From Morganella morganii_D (GTDB lineage: Bacteria; Pseudomonadota; Gammaproteobacteria; Enterobacterales; Enterobacteriaceae): a DNA stretch of 64,000 nt. Position 1 is the stretch's first letter; every line of letters begins with the position of its first letter. The notes under the pieces were generated by a model that saw nothing but the letters and a program-made list of their open reading frames with translations, was not told where the DNA came from and did no database searches. The stretch lies in the NCBI GenBank assembly GCA_044772875.1, contig CP173058.1, positions 1,302,001 through 1,366,000 on the forward strand, in the 5' to 3' direction. Shown here in pieces: positions 35,613-43,275 of this stretch. The position numbers and the translations under genes are program-made.

Positions 35613-35661
35613 GATAAACCATACCCGTCAGCCAGGGTATGGTTTATCCGTCTGACGGAGG
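35613..35661 (+). promoter_or_regulatory. 14-bp hairpin with pseudoknot potential over the HExxH gene ribosome site
   Basis: GATAAACCATACCC (35613-35626) pairs perfectly with GGGTATGGTTTATC (35635-35648) around the loop GTCAGCCA. The loop's GTCAG can pair with CTGAC at 35652-35656, directly beside the Shine-Dalgarno GGAGG (35657-35661), forming an H-type pseudoknot. No T-run follows, so it is not a simple terminator. Confidence 0.6.
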
Positions 35662-35668
35662 CTGTTAT

Positions 35669-36592
35669 ATGATAAATCTGACTTTCCCTGATTATAAACA
35701 TCAGAAGGCCTATCAATATTTTTCTGATGAAATTTACACATCACTTAATTATTTATTATCTTATTATAATTTACCTGAAATAAATGCGGAGGTCCCTTTA
35801 TCGTGGCAAAATTGTGCTGTTCATTATATCGCCGGTAAATATGCGGAGGATGATGAACATACAAGTGCAGTAAATTATCTTAATCAGCTGATAAGAAATA
35901 AAACACCATTACCATTGATTATCTCACCTCTGACATCCTTCGCTAATTCACAGGAAAAACAGATGATCCTGAAAATTATCCGCGATGATAAACAGCTTGG
36001 TTTCGGCTATTGTGATGACCCGTTACTGGCAGCAGCGGAAGCGGAGAAGATAACACGAGCGCTCACTATTATCCGGCAATATGCACCGGAAACCGGAAAT
36101 GAAATTGACCGCTTTATCCATCAGATATACCTGACACAGGAAACCACAGATAACTCCCGCTTTATGCGTTCCGGCACTAATTTTTATATGTGGGGAATGA
36201 TGTTTGCCTATGTTCATCCGTCACATTCGATCGCTTACTATATTGATATTCTGGCACATGAATGCGGGCATACTGCTCTGAATATTCTTAACGCGGGTGA
36301 TCCTTTGGTACTTAACCCGGCGGATGAGGTATTTACCGCACCACTGCGTGATGATGATCGGCCGATGATTGGTATTTTCCATGCATTGTTTGTGTTATCC
36401 CGGATCTGCTATGTATTTTCTGAAATTATCCGTAACAGCGATGGTACACCGGAGCCGGAATATTATGACAGACTGGGCAGTAACCAGGAGAAGCTCCGCA
36501 ATACTGCCGATATTGTCAGACAACATGCTATATTGACGGAGACAGGAAAACATATATTCACTGCAATCTGTCAGCGCTGGAATCTCAATTGA
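35669..36592 (+). CDS. HExxH-motif putative peptide-modifying enzyme (2-oxoglutarate HExxH hydroxylase-like)
   Basis: 307 residues from the ATG at 35669, chosen for GGAGG 7 bp upstream; an upstream in-frame ATG at 35639 is buried in the hairpin. It has no signal peptide. Residues 197-201 are HECGH, then NAGDPLVLNPADEVFTAPLR and DDDRPMIGIFHALFVLSRI. This matches in order the HExxH ... (P)LR-x-D-x-RPx-x-GIFHAxFVxxRx pattern of the 'HExxH motif putative peptide modification' family, now described as 2-oxoglutarate-dependent peptide beta-hydroxylases. H197, H201 and a downstream acidic residue (D219 or E220) would bind iron. Partner: the 23-aa ORF upstream. The stop overlaps the MFS start (TGATG). 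Confidence 0.75.
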   Translation: MINLTFPDYKHQKAYQYFSDEIYTSLNYLLSYYNLPEINAEVPLSWQNCAVHYIAGKYAEDDEHTSAVNYLNQLIRNKTPLPLIISPLTSFANSQEKQMILKIIRDDKQLGFGYCDDPLLAAAEAEKITRALTIIRQYAPETGNEIDRFIHQIYLTQETTDNSRFMRSGTNFYMWGMMFAYVHPSHSIAYYIDILAHECGHTALNILNAGDPLVLNPADEVFTAPLRDDDRPMIGIFHALFVLSRICYVFSEIIRNSDGTPEPEYYDRLGSNQEKLRNTADIVRQHAILTETGKHIFTAICQRWNLN

Positions 36593-37719
36593 TGCAGTGC
36601 TACCGGGTGATTTTCGAGCGAAAAAGCAGGGCGATTAATATCTGTTTTTTCTTCAATGCGCTGGGTTCCGGACTGCTGATGCCACTGGCGTTGCTTTATT
36701 TTGCCGGTAAAACACTCAGTGAAAAAGAAATACTGTATCTCGGGACGATAAAATTCTGGTCATTCTCGCTGGCGTACCTTTTTATTATTCCGTTGATAAG
36801 CCGGTTTGACAGTAAAAAAACCATTATCTTTTCACTATTGCTTAAACTGGTATCTCTGTCATTTTTGTTTATCGGACAAACATTTTATCTGTGTATTTTT
36901 GTGATGCTGGCAAACGGTATAGCCACATCTTTATTTTCTGTGGCAGCGAAATATTATATTAAAGCTACCTCACAAAATATCAGTGAAAGTTTTTCAGTGC
37001 GAATGACCCTGAATAATATCGGTGCTGCGGTTGCCCCTGTTCTGATTGTACTATGTGTCTTTTTTTCACTGCCATTTGCTTATGCATTACTGACCCTGTC
37101 CGGAATTTTTATGTACGGTATTATTTTTTCAGTAAAGCTGCGTTCTTGTCCGGGAAAACCGGAAAACCGTTTTTATTACTGTCACTTTTCTGATCTTACC
37201 GGTAAGGATACGATTCTGATTTCCGTGGTCAGTGTTATTTTTGCCATGCTTTACTACAGCTTTGAAGTGATTGTGCCACTGGAATTAATCCAATCCGGGG
37301 CAGTGCATTTTCTCGGGCCGGTTTTGCTATTCAACACACTGGCTATCATCGCCGGGCAGATCCCGGTATACCGTTATTTTACTGAAAAATGGGGTATTAT
37401 TACCTCACTAATGGCTGCAACCGGGTTATGCATTTTTCTGTTTATTCCGTGGTTTTCCGGTATAGCAAAACTTCCCGGTCTGTTACTTATTGTGCTTGGT
37501 GTAACACTACTGGAAATGTTTTATGGTGCAGGTACAGATACACTGATTACGTTGGCGGATTCTCCCCGGAAAATTGCTGTGCTTGACGGTATCTCCGGTA
37601 TTGCGCTGGCGATCGGCGCTACAATCACAGCGGCGATTTATAGTGATTCTGTTCTGTTTTTACCGCTGGTTGTTGCATTGTATATGCTTATTGCGGGTAT
37701 ATTTGCATCGCGAAAATAA
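36592..37719 (+). CDS. MFS-type exporter of the RiPP-like cassette
   Basis: 375 residues, about 11-12 membrane helices (ICFFFNALGSGLLMPLALLYFAG first; repeated hydrophobic stretches throughout). It starts at the ATG overlapping the upstream stop as TGATG. A charged cytoplasmic loop SRFDSKKTIIFSLLLK between helices 2 and 3 is the MFS GxLxDR/K-x-G-R/K-like position, though degenerate. Similar MFS proteins accompany peptide-modification genes as exporters or self-resistance pumps. Substrate is inferred to be the product of the cassette. Confidence 0.75.
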   Translation: MQCYRVIFERKSRAINICFFFNALGSGLLMPLALLYFAGKTLSEKEILYLGTIKFWSFSLAYLFIIPLISRFDSKKTIIFSLLLKLVSLSFLFIGQTFYLCIFVMLANGIATSLFSVAAKYYIKATSQNISESFSVRMTLNNIGAAVAPVLIVLCVFFSLPFAYALLTLSGIFMYGIIFSVKLRSCPGKPENRFYYCHFSDLTGKDTILISVVSVIFAMLYYSFEVIVPLELIQSGAVHFLGPVLLFNTLAIIAGQIPVYRYFTEKWGIITSLMAATGLCIFLFIPWFSGIAKLPGLLLIVLGVTLLEMFYGAGTDTLITLADSPRKIAVLDGISGIALAIGATITAAIYSDSVLFLPLVVALYMLIAGIFASRK

Positions 37720-38057
37720 TCAGCCAGGCAGATGCCGGGCATAAAACCAATCTGTATATGAAAAATCGGGCAGTTGTTTAATGACATAATATTAATATAT
37801 ATAGTTTTTTACTATCAGAAAAAACGATTTACTTTATGATCTTACAGGAATATACTTCGGGTGATTATTTCTTACGGAGAACACATAATTGGACAGACAT
37901 AGGTTATTTATCAAAATACATTTATCCTGCCGGTAATTCTGTGTTCCCCTGACTGCCGGCAGTGATACTGCGGCAGTACCTTTCATTATTAATGGTACTT
38001 CCTTATTTAATTTCTCTTATCTTTTAACGGGATAAGCACGAAAGGACTGGATTTATC

Positions 38058-38111
38058 ATGAATCTCTATATGTTGGCATTATTCCCTCCTAACCAATTGT
38101 TTTTCGGTTAA
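38058..38111 (+). CDS. mgtA leader peptide 1 (17 aa, contains Pro-Pro)
   Basis: ATG at 38058 with AAAGGAC upstream encodes MNLYMLALFPPNQLFFG. The Pro-Pro-Asn run should slow ribosomes when proline or EF-P is limiting. The stop codon is inside a small hairpin CGGTTAA/TTAACCG (38105-38124) that overlaps the 5' edge of the following intrinsic terminator, as expected for translation-coupled attenuation. Confidence 0.5.
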   Translation: MNLYMLALFPPNQLFFG

Positions 38112-38121
38112 TTTACTTTAA

Positions 38122-38187
38122 CCGGCTGTACCTTTGCATAACATAATGCTATTCCGTTTGTTCAGAGCGGAAGGGTACGGTTTTTTT
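38122..38187 (+). terminator. Intrinsic terminator in the mgtA leader (attenuator)
   Basis: Outer stem GTACC (38128-38132) with GGTAC (38174-38178), inner stem TTCCG/CGGAA (38152-38172), then T7 at 38181-38187. It lies 200 bp before mgtA and between the two leader ORFs. Confidence 0.65.
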
Positions 38188-38256
38188 AAAATACTCTCTC
38201 GGTATGCATTCATCTTTGAATAAGCGTACAGGTTATCTTTTTCTGATAAGGAATAT

Positions 38257-38319
38257 ATGGACACACAACCCGGGCCCGGAATAAACGAATTTCCGGACTG
38301 TTATTTCTGTTTCAGTTAA
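38257..38319 (+). CDS. mgtA leader peptide 2 (20 aa, proline-rich, MgtL-like)
   Basis: ATG at 38257 with AAGGAA 5 bp upstream encodes MDTQPGPGINEFPDCYFCFS. Acidic and proline residues near the start recall E. coli MgtL (which starts MEPDPTP), whose proline and acidic codons destabilise the ribosome in low Mg2+. The frame runs through the left arm of the TCCGGACTG/CAGTCCGG hairpin, so translation would open it. Confidence 0.5.
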   Translation: MDTQPGPGINEFPDCYFCFS

Positions 38320-38388
38320 CTGTTCAGCCAGACAGTCCGGTGAAAATAAATTACTCAGTCTATCTGAGGTAATAAAAGGAATCGTATC

Positions 38389-41085
38389 ATGACTGTCAAT
38401 GTTAACCGCACTGTCACACCGGCTGTGCGAGATAATAGCTATTTCCCTGCGGCAATATATGCCGTAAAAACACCAGACGAAACGTTAGCAGAATTACATT
38501 CTGACATGCTGGGGCTGGATGAATATGATGCCCTCGACCGCCTGATAGAACATCAGGAAAATGTTGTGGCCCATGAAAAGGCACCACCCGCATATATTCA
38601 GTTTATCTCCGCGTTTCATAACCCGTTCATTTATGTGTTATTGGCTCTGGCTGTTATCAGTTTTATGACAGATTATCTGATCCCCCGGCAACAGGGAGAA
38701 GGAACCGATCTCACTGGTGTGCTAATCATCAGTACTATGGTTTTTCTGAGTGTGATATTACGTTTCTGGCAGGAATACAGAACCAATAAAGCCGCAGAAG
38801 CCCTGAAATCTCTGGTAAAAACCACAACAACTGTACTCCGGCGTAAAAAAGGACGATCTGTCCGGACTGAACTGCCGGTTAAATGTCTGGTTCCTGGGGA
38901 CATTGTGGTTCTGGGTGCCGGGGATATGATACCGGCGGATTTACGGCTGCTCCGTTCCCGTGATCTTTTTATCAGCCAGGCTATTCTGACCGGGGAATCG
39001 GTTCCGGTGGAAAAATACGATACTCAGGGGGATATCCATGAAAAAGATGCATCAACCGTGACGGAAAACGGCCAGTCACTGACGGAGTCGGGCAACATTT
39101 GTCTGATGGGAACCAATGTTGCCAGCGGAACAGCGCTGGGTATTGTGGTCGCTACAGGTGATAAAACGTATTTTGGCTCACTGGCTAAATCCATTGTCGG
39201 CACACGCTCACAAACTTCATTTGATCGCGGTGTGAATAGCGTCAGTATCCTGCTGATCCGCTTTATGTTAGTGATGGTTCCGGTTGTCCTCCTGATTAAC
39301 GGATTTACCAAAGGTGACTGGTTTGATGCGACACTATTTGCACTTGCCGTTGCTGTCGGGTTAACACCGGAAATGTTGCCGATGATTGTCAGCTCTAATC
39401 TGGCAAAAGGCGCAATTGCGATGTCACGGCGTAAAGTTATCGTCAAACGACTGAATGCAATACAAAATTTTGGTGCGATGGATATCTTGTGTACCGATAA
39501 AACAGGCACGCTGACACAGGACAACATTATTCTCGAGCATCACCTCGATACGGAGGGAAATTCCGATGAAGCCATACTGGGGCTGGCATGGCTGAACAGT
39601 TTTCACCAGAGCGGTACCCGTAACCTGATGGATCAGGCAATCATCCGTTTCGGGCGCGGCAAAGCTGAAACAGAATCTCTGCATAGTTATCAAAAGATAG
39701 ATGAACTGCCGTTTGATTTTGTCCGCAGACGTCTGTCTGTTTCGGTGAAAAAACCTGATGGTACTGCATTGCTTATCTGTAAGGGTGCAGCAGAAGAGAT
39801 GCTGGCATGCTGCTCTCTGATCCGGACCGGTAATCATATTTCACCAGCAGATGATGAGAAAAAACAAGCTATTATGGCACTGGTGAACCATTATAATGAG
39901 ACCGGATTCAGAGTACTGTTACTGGCCGGGCGTGTTTTGAACAGCAAAGAGCAGGGGCTGCCGCTTTCCGCGGACAATGAACAAAATATGATTTTATGCG
40001 GAATTCTGACATTCCTTGATCCGCCAAAAGACAGTGCGGCAAAAGCACTGAAAGCGCTGAAACATAACGGTGTAAATGTAAAAGTGCTGACCGGAGATAA
40101 TGCGGTCGTCACGGCGAAAATCTGCCGCGAAGTCGGTCTGGATGCCTCAATGAGCATCAGTGGTGATCAACTGTCGCTTCTCAGTGATGAGGAACTGAAA
40201 CAGGTGGCACAAACACACACTATTTTTTGCAAACTGACGCCGTTGCAAAAATCAAGACTGGTCCGGATTTTACAATCCTGTGGCCATACTGTCGGTTTTC
40301 TGGGGGACGGGATCAATGACGCGCCGGCATTGCGGGATGCGGATGTCGGTATTTCCGTGGACAGCGGAACGGATATTGCCAAAGAATCAGCGGATATTAT
40401 TTTGCTGGAAAAAGATCTGATGGTTCTGGAGGAGGGGGTCATTAAAGGTCGCGAGACATTCGGTAATATTATAAAATACCTGAATATGACTGCCAGCTCA
40501 AATTTCGGCAATGTATTTTCTGTTCTTATCGCCAGTGCATTTATTCCGTTCCTGCCGATGCTGGCCATTCAGTTACTTATTCAAAATCTGCTTTATGATA
40601 TATCTCAGCTTGCATTACCGTGGGATAAAATGGATAAAGAATTCCTCCGGAAACCCCGCAAATGGGATGCAGGCAATATCCGGCGCTTTATGATTTGGAT
40701 TGGCCCGACATCCTCGGTATTTGATATTACCACTTTTGCGTTATTATGGTTTGTTTTCGGGGCAAACAGTCCTGACAGCCAGGTCTTATTCCATTCCGGC
40801 TGGTTTGTTGAGGGGTTATTATCACAGACTCTGGTGGTCCATATGCTGAGAACACAACGGATCCCGTTTATTCAGAGCACGGCAACATTGCCTGTATTAT
40901 TGGTTACCGGGCTTGTCATGGCCGTCGGAATCTGGCTACCGTTTTCACCAATCGGAGGTTATATCGGGCTGGAACCGTTACCGTGGGAATATTTCCCCTG
41001 GCTTGCTGCTACACTGGTCAGCTATTGCGGCCTGGCTCAAATCATGAAGGGTATTTATATCCGTCGTTTCGGAATGTGGCTGTAA
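38389..41085 (+). CDS. mgtA: Magnesium-importing P-type ATPase MgtA
   Basis: 898 residues (E. coli 898). Type III P-ATPase: actuator TGES in AILTGESVPVEKY, phosphorylation motif DKTGTLT (ILCTDKTGTLTQD), nucleotide-domain KGAAEEML, hinge GDGINDAPALRDADVGI, and about ten membrane helices. It imports Mg2+ at low external magnesium. The long leader carries the usual type of Mg2+/translation control, with a distinctive two-peptide layout. Confidence 0.97.
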   Translation: MTVNVNRTVTPAVRDNSYFPAAIYAVKTPDETLAELHSDMLGLDEYDALDRLIEHQENVVAHEKAPPAYIQFISAFHNPFIYVLLALAVISFMTDYLIPRQQGEGTDLTGVLIISTMVFLSVILRFWQEYRTNKAAEALKSLVKTTTTVLRRKKGRSVRTELPVKCLVPGDIVVLGAGDMIPADLRLLRSRDLFISQAILTGESVPVEKYDTQGDIHEKDASTVTENGQSLTESGNICLMGTNVASGTALGIVVATGDKTYFGSLAKSIVGTRSQTSFDRGVNSVSILLIRFMLVMVPVVLLINGFTKGDWFDATLFALAVAVGLTPEMLPMIVSSNLAKGAIAMSRRKVIVKRLNAIQNFGAMDILCTDKTGTLTQDNIILEHHLDTEGNSDEAILGLAWLNSFHQSGTRNLMDQAIIRFGRGKAETESLHSYQKIDELPFDFVRRRLSVSVKKPDGTALLICKGAAEEMLACCSLIRTGNHISPADDEKKQAIMALVNHYNETGFRVLLLAGRVLNSKEQGLPLSADNEQNMILCGILTFLDPPKDSAAKALKALKHNGVNVKVLTGDNAVVTAKICREVGLDASMSISGDQLSLLSDEELKQVAQTHTIFCKLTPLQKSRLVRILQSCGHTVGFLGDGINDAPALRDADVGISVDSGTDIAKESADIILLEKDLMVLEEGVIKGRETFGNIIKYLNMTASSNFGNVFSVLIASAFIPFLPMLAIQLLIQNLLYDISQLALPWDKMDKEFLRKPRKWDAGNIRRFMIWIGPTSSVFDITTFALLWFVFGANSPDSQVLFHSGWFVEGLLSQTLVVHMLRTQRIPFIQSTATLPVLLVTGLVMAVGIWLPFSPIGGYIGLEPLPWEYFPWLAATLVSYCGLAQIMKGIYIRRFGMWL

Positions 41086-41097
41086 ATTAAGACATTT

Positions 41098-41141
41098 TGA
41101 GCCTGTTATTCAGCCAATTTCTGCTGAACAACAGGCTCAAT
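41098..41141. terminator. Hairpin after mgtA
   Basis: TGAGCCTGTT pairs with AACAGGCTCA around a 20-nt loop containing a second small stem (TTCAGC/GCTGAA). There is no T-run, so it may be a 3'-end stabilising hairpin or a factor-aided terminator. Confidence 0.5.
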
Positions 41142-41167
41142 CAGATATGCAAAATAAAAGGAATGGT

Positions 41168-41647
41168 ATGCACTTAGAATTTAAAAGACTTACTCAGATA
41201 GAACCGGGCGATATCGCTGCACTGAATAATCACCCGAAGGTCTTACAGCAAATGCCTCTTGGCAGCCCTGATTTTGATATTGAAAAAAGCCGCAACTGGG
41301 CAAGGGAAAAAGATTCTCAGTGGGAAATAAACGGATATGGTCCCCGGGCATTTGTAATTGACGGTGTATTTGCCGGCTGGGGAGGGCTTCAGAAAGAAGG
41401 TGACGACGCTGATCTGGCACTGGTACTTCATCCTGATTTTTGGGGAACGGGAAAAATCATCTGTGATGAAATTATCCGCCACGCATTTGATGAAATGCAC
41501 TTAAACAGCATCACCATTTTATTACCGTTATCCCGAAAGGTTTCCCGGTTTATAACATGTTACGGATTTCAGCCGGATGGTTCTGTTAACTATGATGGTG
41601 TAGATTTCCGGCGATACCGGTTATTTAGAAAACAGGCTGGGAGATAA
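41168..41647 (+). CDS. GNAT-family N-acetyltransferase
   Basis: 159 residues from the ATG at 41168, with AAAAGGAA upstream; a 7-residue longer start at 41147 is less likely. It has the GNAT layout: N-terminal FKRLTQIEPGDIAALNNHPKV, central AGWGGLQKEGDDADLALVLHPDFWGTGK (with the acetyl-CoA pyrophosphate-type loop GTGK at the motif A position), then a long helix and a C-terminal strand (YDGVDFRRYRL). Substrate unknown. Confidence 0.75.
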   Translation: MHLEFKRLTQIEPGDIAALNNHPKVLQQMPLGSPDFDIEKSRNWAREKDSQWEINGYGPRAFVIDGVFAGWGGLQKEGDDADLALVLHPDFWGTGKIICDEIIRHAFDEMHLNSITILLPLSRKVSRFITCYGFQPDGSVNYDGVDFRRYRLFRKQAGR

Positions 41648-41823
41648 GTGATGCCACAAAATACATTATAACGATCCTGGTCAGTATTTTGCTGAAAGGC
41701 TGTTCGGCATTCGATAAATGATAAGCATCCCCACAGCGCACCGGGATAAGAAAAAATACGTCTGGATATATGGGGTCAAATCCATATACTATGGATACTC
41801 AATAGTTCTACAAGGATGTAATT
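41648..41823 (+). other. Spacer with a lipoprotein signal-peptide remnant
   Basis: Contains an open frame without ATG that reads KYIITILVSILLKGCSAFDK and stops at about 41721. It looks like a lipoprotein signal with lipobox-like LLKGC, but lacks its start and most of its body. It may be debris of a deleted gene. The rest holds the promoter of the next gene (AAGGATG before the ATG at 41824). Confidence 0.35.
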
Positions 41824-42534
41824 ATGAGTAAGAGAACTGATATTATTGATGGAAATGAAGCATCAAAATCCAGATATGGATTAATTTATACCGAAGTCCT
41901 TGGATGGATAGATCTTGGCCATGCTCAAGGTACTGATATAAAAGATTTATTAAGAAGAATTGATGCTGCTGAATCAACATCATCAAAAAAATCAACCTAT
42001 GACATCCATTATTCACAATCAATGAGATCGCCTGTTGGAAATATGAAAATGGGTAAATTTGTTACCTGGAGAATAAAAAGGGGTCGTTCTTACTCTGAAC
42101 GTGAAAGCATAGCTTTAGGAATGATGATGTCTGTGACCAATAAATTTGAAGGCCTTCAATCATCATTTGTAATCAGCCTTTTTACAGATAGCGGATTTAG
42201 TGGTGAAGACTTAATATCTAATTTATTGGGCTTTTATCGTGCCATTTCCATTTCAAATCCATTTCCAGAATTAAAGCCAGTAACTAAAAAAGAAGCATTA
42301 AAGCGATGGGATCACTATGGCGAAATAGGAAAATGGAAAAATGAAACATTTCAGCCGCTATTATTTCCGGATCCAGATAAAAATCCACACTCAAAACCAG
42401 TTAAAGGAAAACTGCCTGATTTCATGCAAACAGTTACTCCATGGAGCGATTTCACATCAGATATTGTTAGTATAGCTACACGTGAAGGCTCATACATGGA
42501 TAGTGCTAAAGGGGGGTCACTACCTTTTGCGTAA
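41824..42534 (+). CDS. AT-rich islet protein, DUF4056-like
   Basis: 236 residues. I do not recognise a defined function. The N-terminal SRYGLIYTEVLGWIDLGHA and the segment SGEDLISNLLGFYRAI resemble the DUF4056 family as I remember it (GxIYT..G.IDLGH and EDLxSNLLG). No signal peptide in this frame. Codon and base use are clearly more AT-rich than the flanking genes, suggesting recent acquisition. Its stop is inside the ribosome-site region of the following gene, so the two form an operon. They are adjacent to the dif site, a common integration and insertion region. Confidence 0.6.
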   Translation: MSKRTDIIDGNEASKSRYGLIYTEVLGWIDLGHAQGTDIKDLLRRIDAAESTSSKKSTYDIHYSQSMRSPVGNMKMGKFVTWRIKRGRSYSERESIALGMMMSVTNKFEGLQSSFVISLFTDSGFSGEDLISNLLGFYRAISISNPFPELKPVTKKEALKRWDHYGEIGKWKNETFQPLLFPDPDKNPHSKPVKGKLPDFMQTVTPWSDFTSDIVSIATREGSYMDSAKGGSLPFA

Positions 42535-42955
42535 TTCATTAAAAATATCAATAATCATTGCGTTTATTGCAATCGCAATATTTATCTATGTATTGCCATA
42601 TGTCAGCATGACATTTACCGGGAGTGCCCATTATACCGAGAGAGATAAGCGGGAATACTCATTCTTCACTCCGGAAATTTTTAAAAAAATACCTAGAATT
42701 ACAAATGATTATGATTTTAGCTTTGCCAATATTACCGGCCCGTCAGCTTTAGTTTATGCCATTAATTTTTATGGGACAGACAATACGTCGTTAATAGATA
42801 ACTATCTTAAATCAATAGGTTACAAAAAACAGCCCACATGTGACATTGATGCAGAATGCTGGGAAAATGTGACGTCAGAACAGATAACAGTAAGTTTATT
42901 TGAAAAAGAAAAACGTGTATCCGTGCAATTATATATTAGTTCATATATGAAATGA
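42527..42955 (+). CDS. Small membrane-anchored partner protein
   Basis: 142 residues if started at the TTG at 42527, which has AAAGGGGGG about 10 bp upstream and overlaps the end of the preceding gene; an ATG at 42482 in the same frame is the alternative. One N-terminal transmembrane segment (ISIIIAFIAIAIFIYVLPYVSM), then an outward soluble domain with Tyr/Phe-rich strands and two cysteines (PTCDIDAECWENV) likely to form a disulfide. AT-rich like its partner. Possibly an immunity or accessory protein for it; this is inference only. Confidence 0.6.
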   Translation: MRNSLKISIIIAFIAIAIFIYVLPYVSMTFTGSAHYTERDKREYSFFTPEIFKKIPRITNDYDFSFANITGPSALVYAINFYGTDNTSLIDNYLKSIGYKKQPTCDIDAECWENVTSEQITVSLFEKEKRVSVQLYISSYMK

Positions 42956-43039
42956 TATTGACGGTTGTGATTGGCACCGGATAGTTAATTCAAGCCAATG
43001 TCAGCTGTTACAGTCACCGTTTCCATTCAATGACATCTT

Positions 43040-43067
43040 AGTTCGCATAATGTATATTATGTTAAAT
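43040..43067 (+). other. dif: Chromosome dimer resolution site dif
   Basis: The 11-bp XerC arm AGTTCGCATAA, centre TGTATA and 11-bp XerD arm TTATGTTAAAT match E. coli dif (GGTGCGCATAA-TGTATA-TTATGTTAAAT) at 26 of 28 positions, with the central region and XerD arm identical. XerCD recombine chromosome dimers here under FtsK control. This fixes the window at the replication terminus. Confidence 0.92.
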
Positions 43068-43164
43068 GAAATACAGGAAGCAGATAACCTCTAAGTCTGA
43101 TTAAAATCAATTAGTTGCTCACCCCGGGTCTGGTATTGTTCCGTCTGATGACAATCTCCGGTTA

Positions 43165-43172
43165 CCCTGCCC
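43165..43172 (-). promoter_or_regulatory. KOPS-like FtsK-orienting octamer
   Basis: CCCTGCCC on the plus strand is GGGCAGGG on the minus strand, matching KOPS (GGGNAGGG). It points leftward to dif, 98 bp away, as expected on the right side of dif. A GGGCAGGG on the plus strand at 26640-26647 points rightward to dif from the left. Confidence 0.6.
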
Positions 43173-43275
43173 TTAATGAAGTAATACCGAATCGGGCCTG
43201 CCGGGAAGTAAAATTGTCATGCTCCGGCGTTTACGGTATTCTTCCGGAATCAGGCAAATAACAGGATATACACTC

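Larger units (their letters stand above)
37720..38388 (+). promoter_or_regulatory. Long structured mgtA leader region
   Basis: 669 bp between the MFS gene and mgtA with several stem-loops: ACTGCCG/CGGCAGT near 37950-37978, AGTACC/GGTACT (about 37974-38004), CTTATC/GATAAG (38016-38037), a terminator at 38122-38187 and TCCGGACTG/CAGTCCGG (38291-38341). Two short leader ORFs lie inside. Such leaders in Salmonella and E. coli sense Mg2+, proline and translation through folding of the leader. A PhoP box was not convincingly located. Confidence 0.6.
42956..43275. other. Intergenic region carrying dif
   Basis: 320 bp without a gene. It holds the dif site (43040-43067) and a KOPS-type octamer (43165-43172). 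The rest shows no ORF or strong hairpin. Confidence 0.7.

Noticed and set aside
35602..35660. Treating the 14-bp stem as a simple intrinsic terminator
   Set aside because: No T-run follows; the next gene is co-directional with a strong ribosome site, so read-through is expected.
37389..37586. 65-aa plus-strand ORF inside the MFS gene
   Set aside because: Overlaps a clearly coding transporter in another frame and shows no independent ribosome site or family features.
37850..37920. Possible PhoP box upstream of mgtA (GGTTAT/GGTTTA-like hexamers)
   Set aside because: No two (T/G)GTTTA half-sites with 5-bp spacing could be found; only isolated, weak matches.
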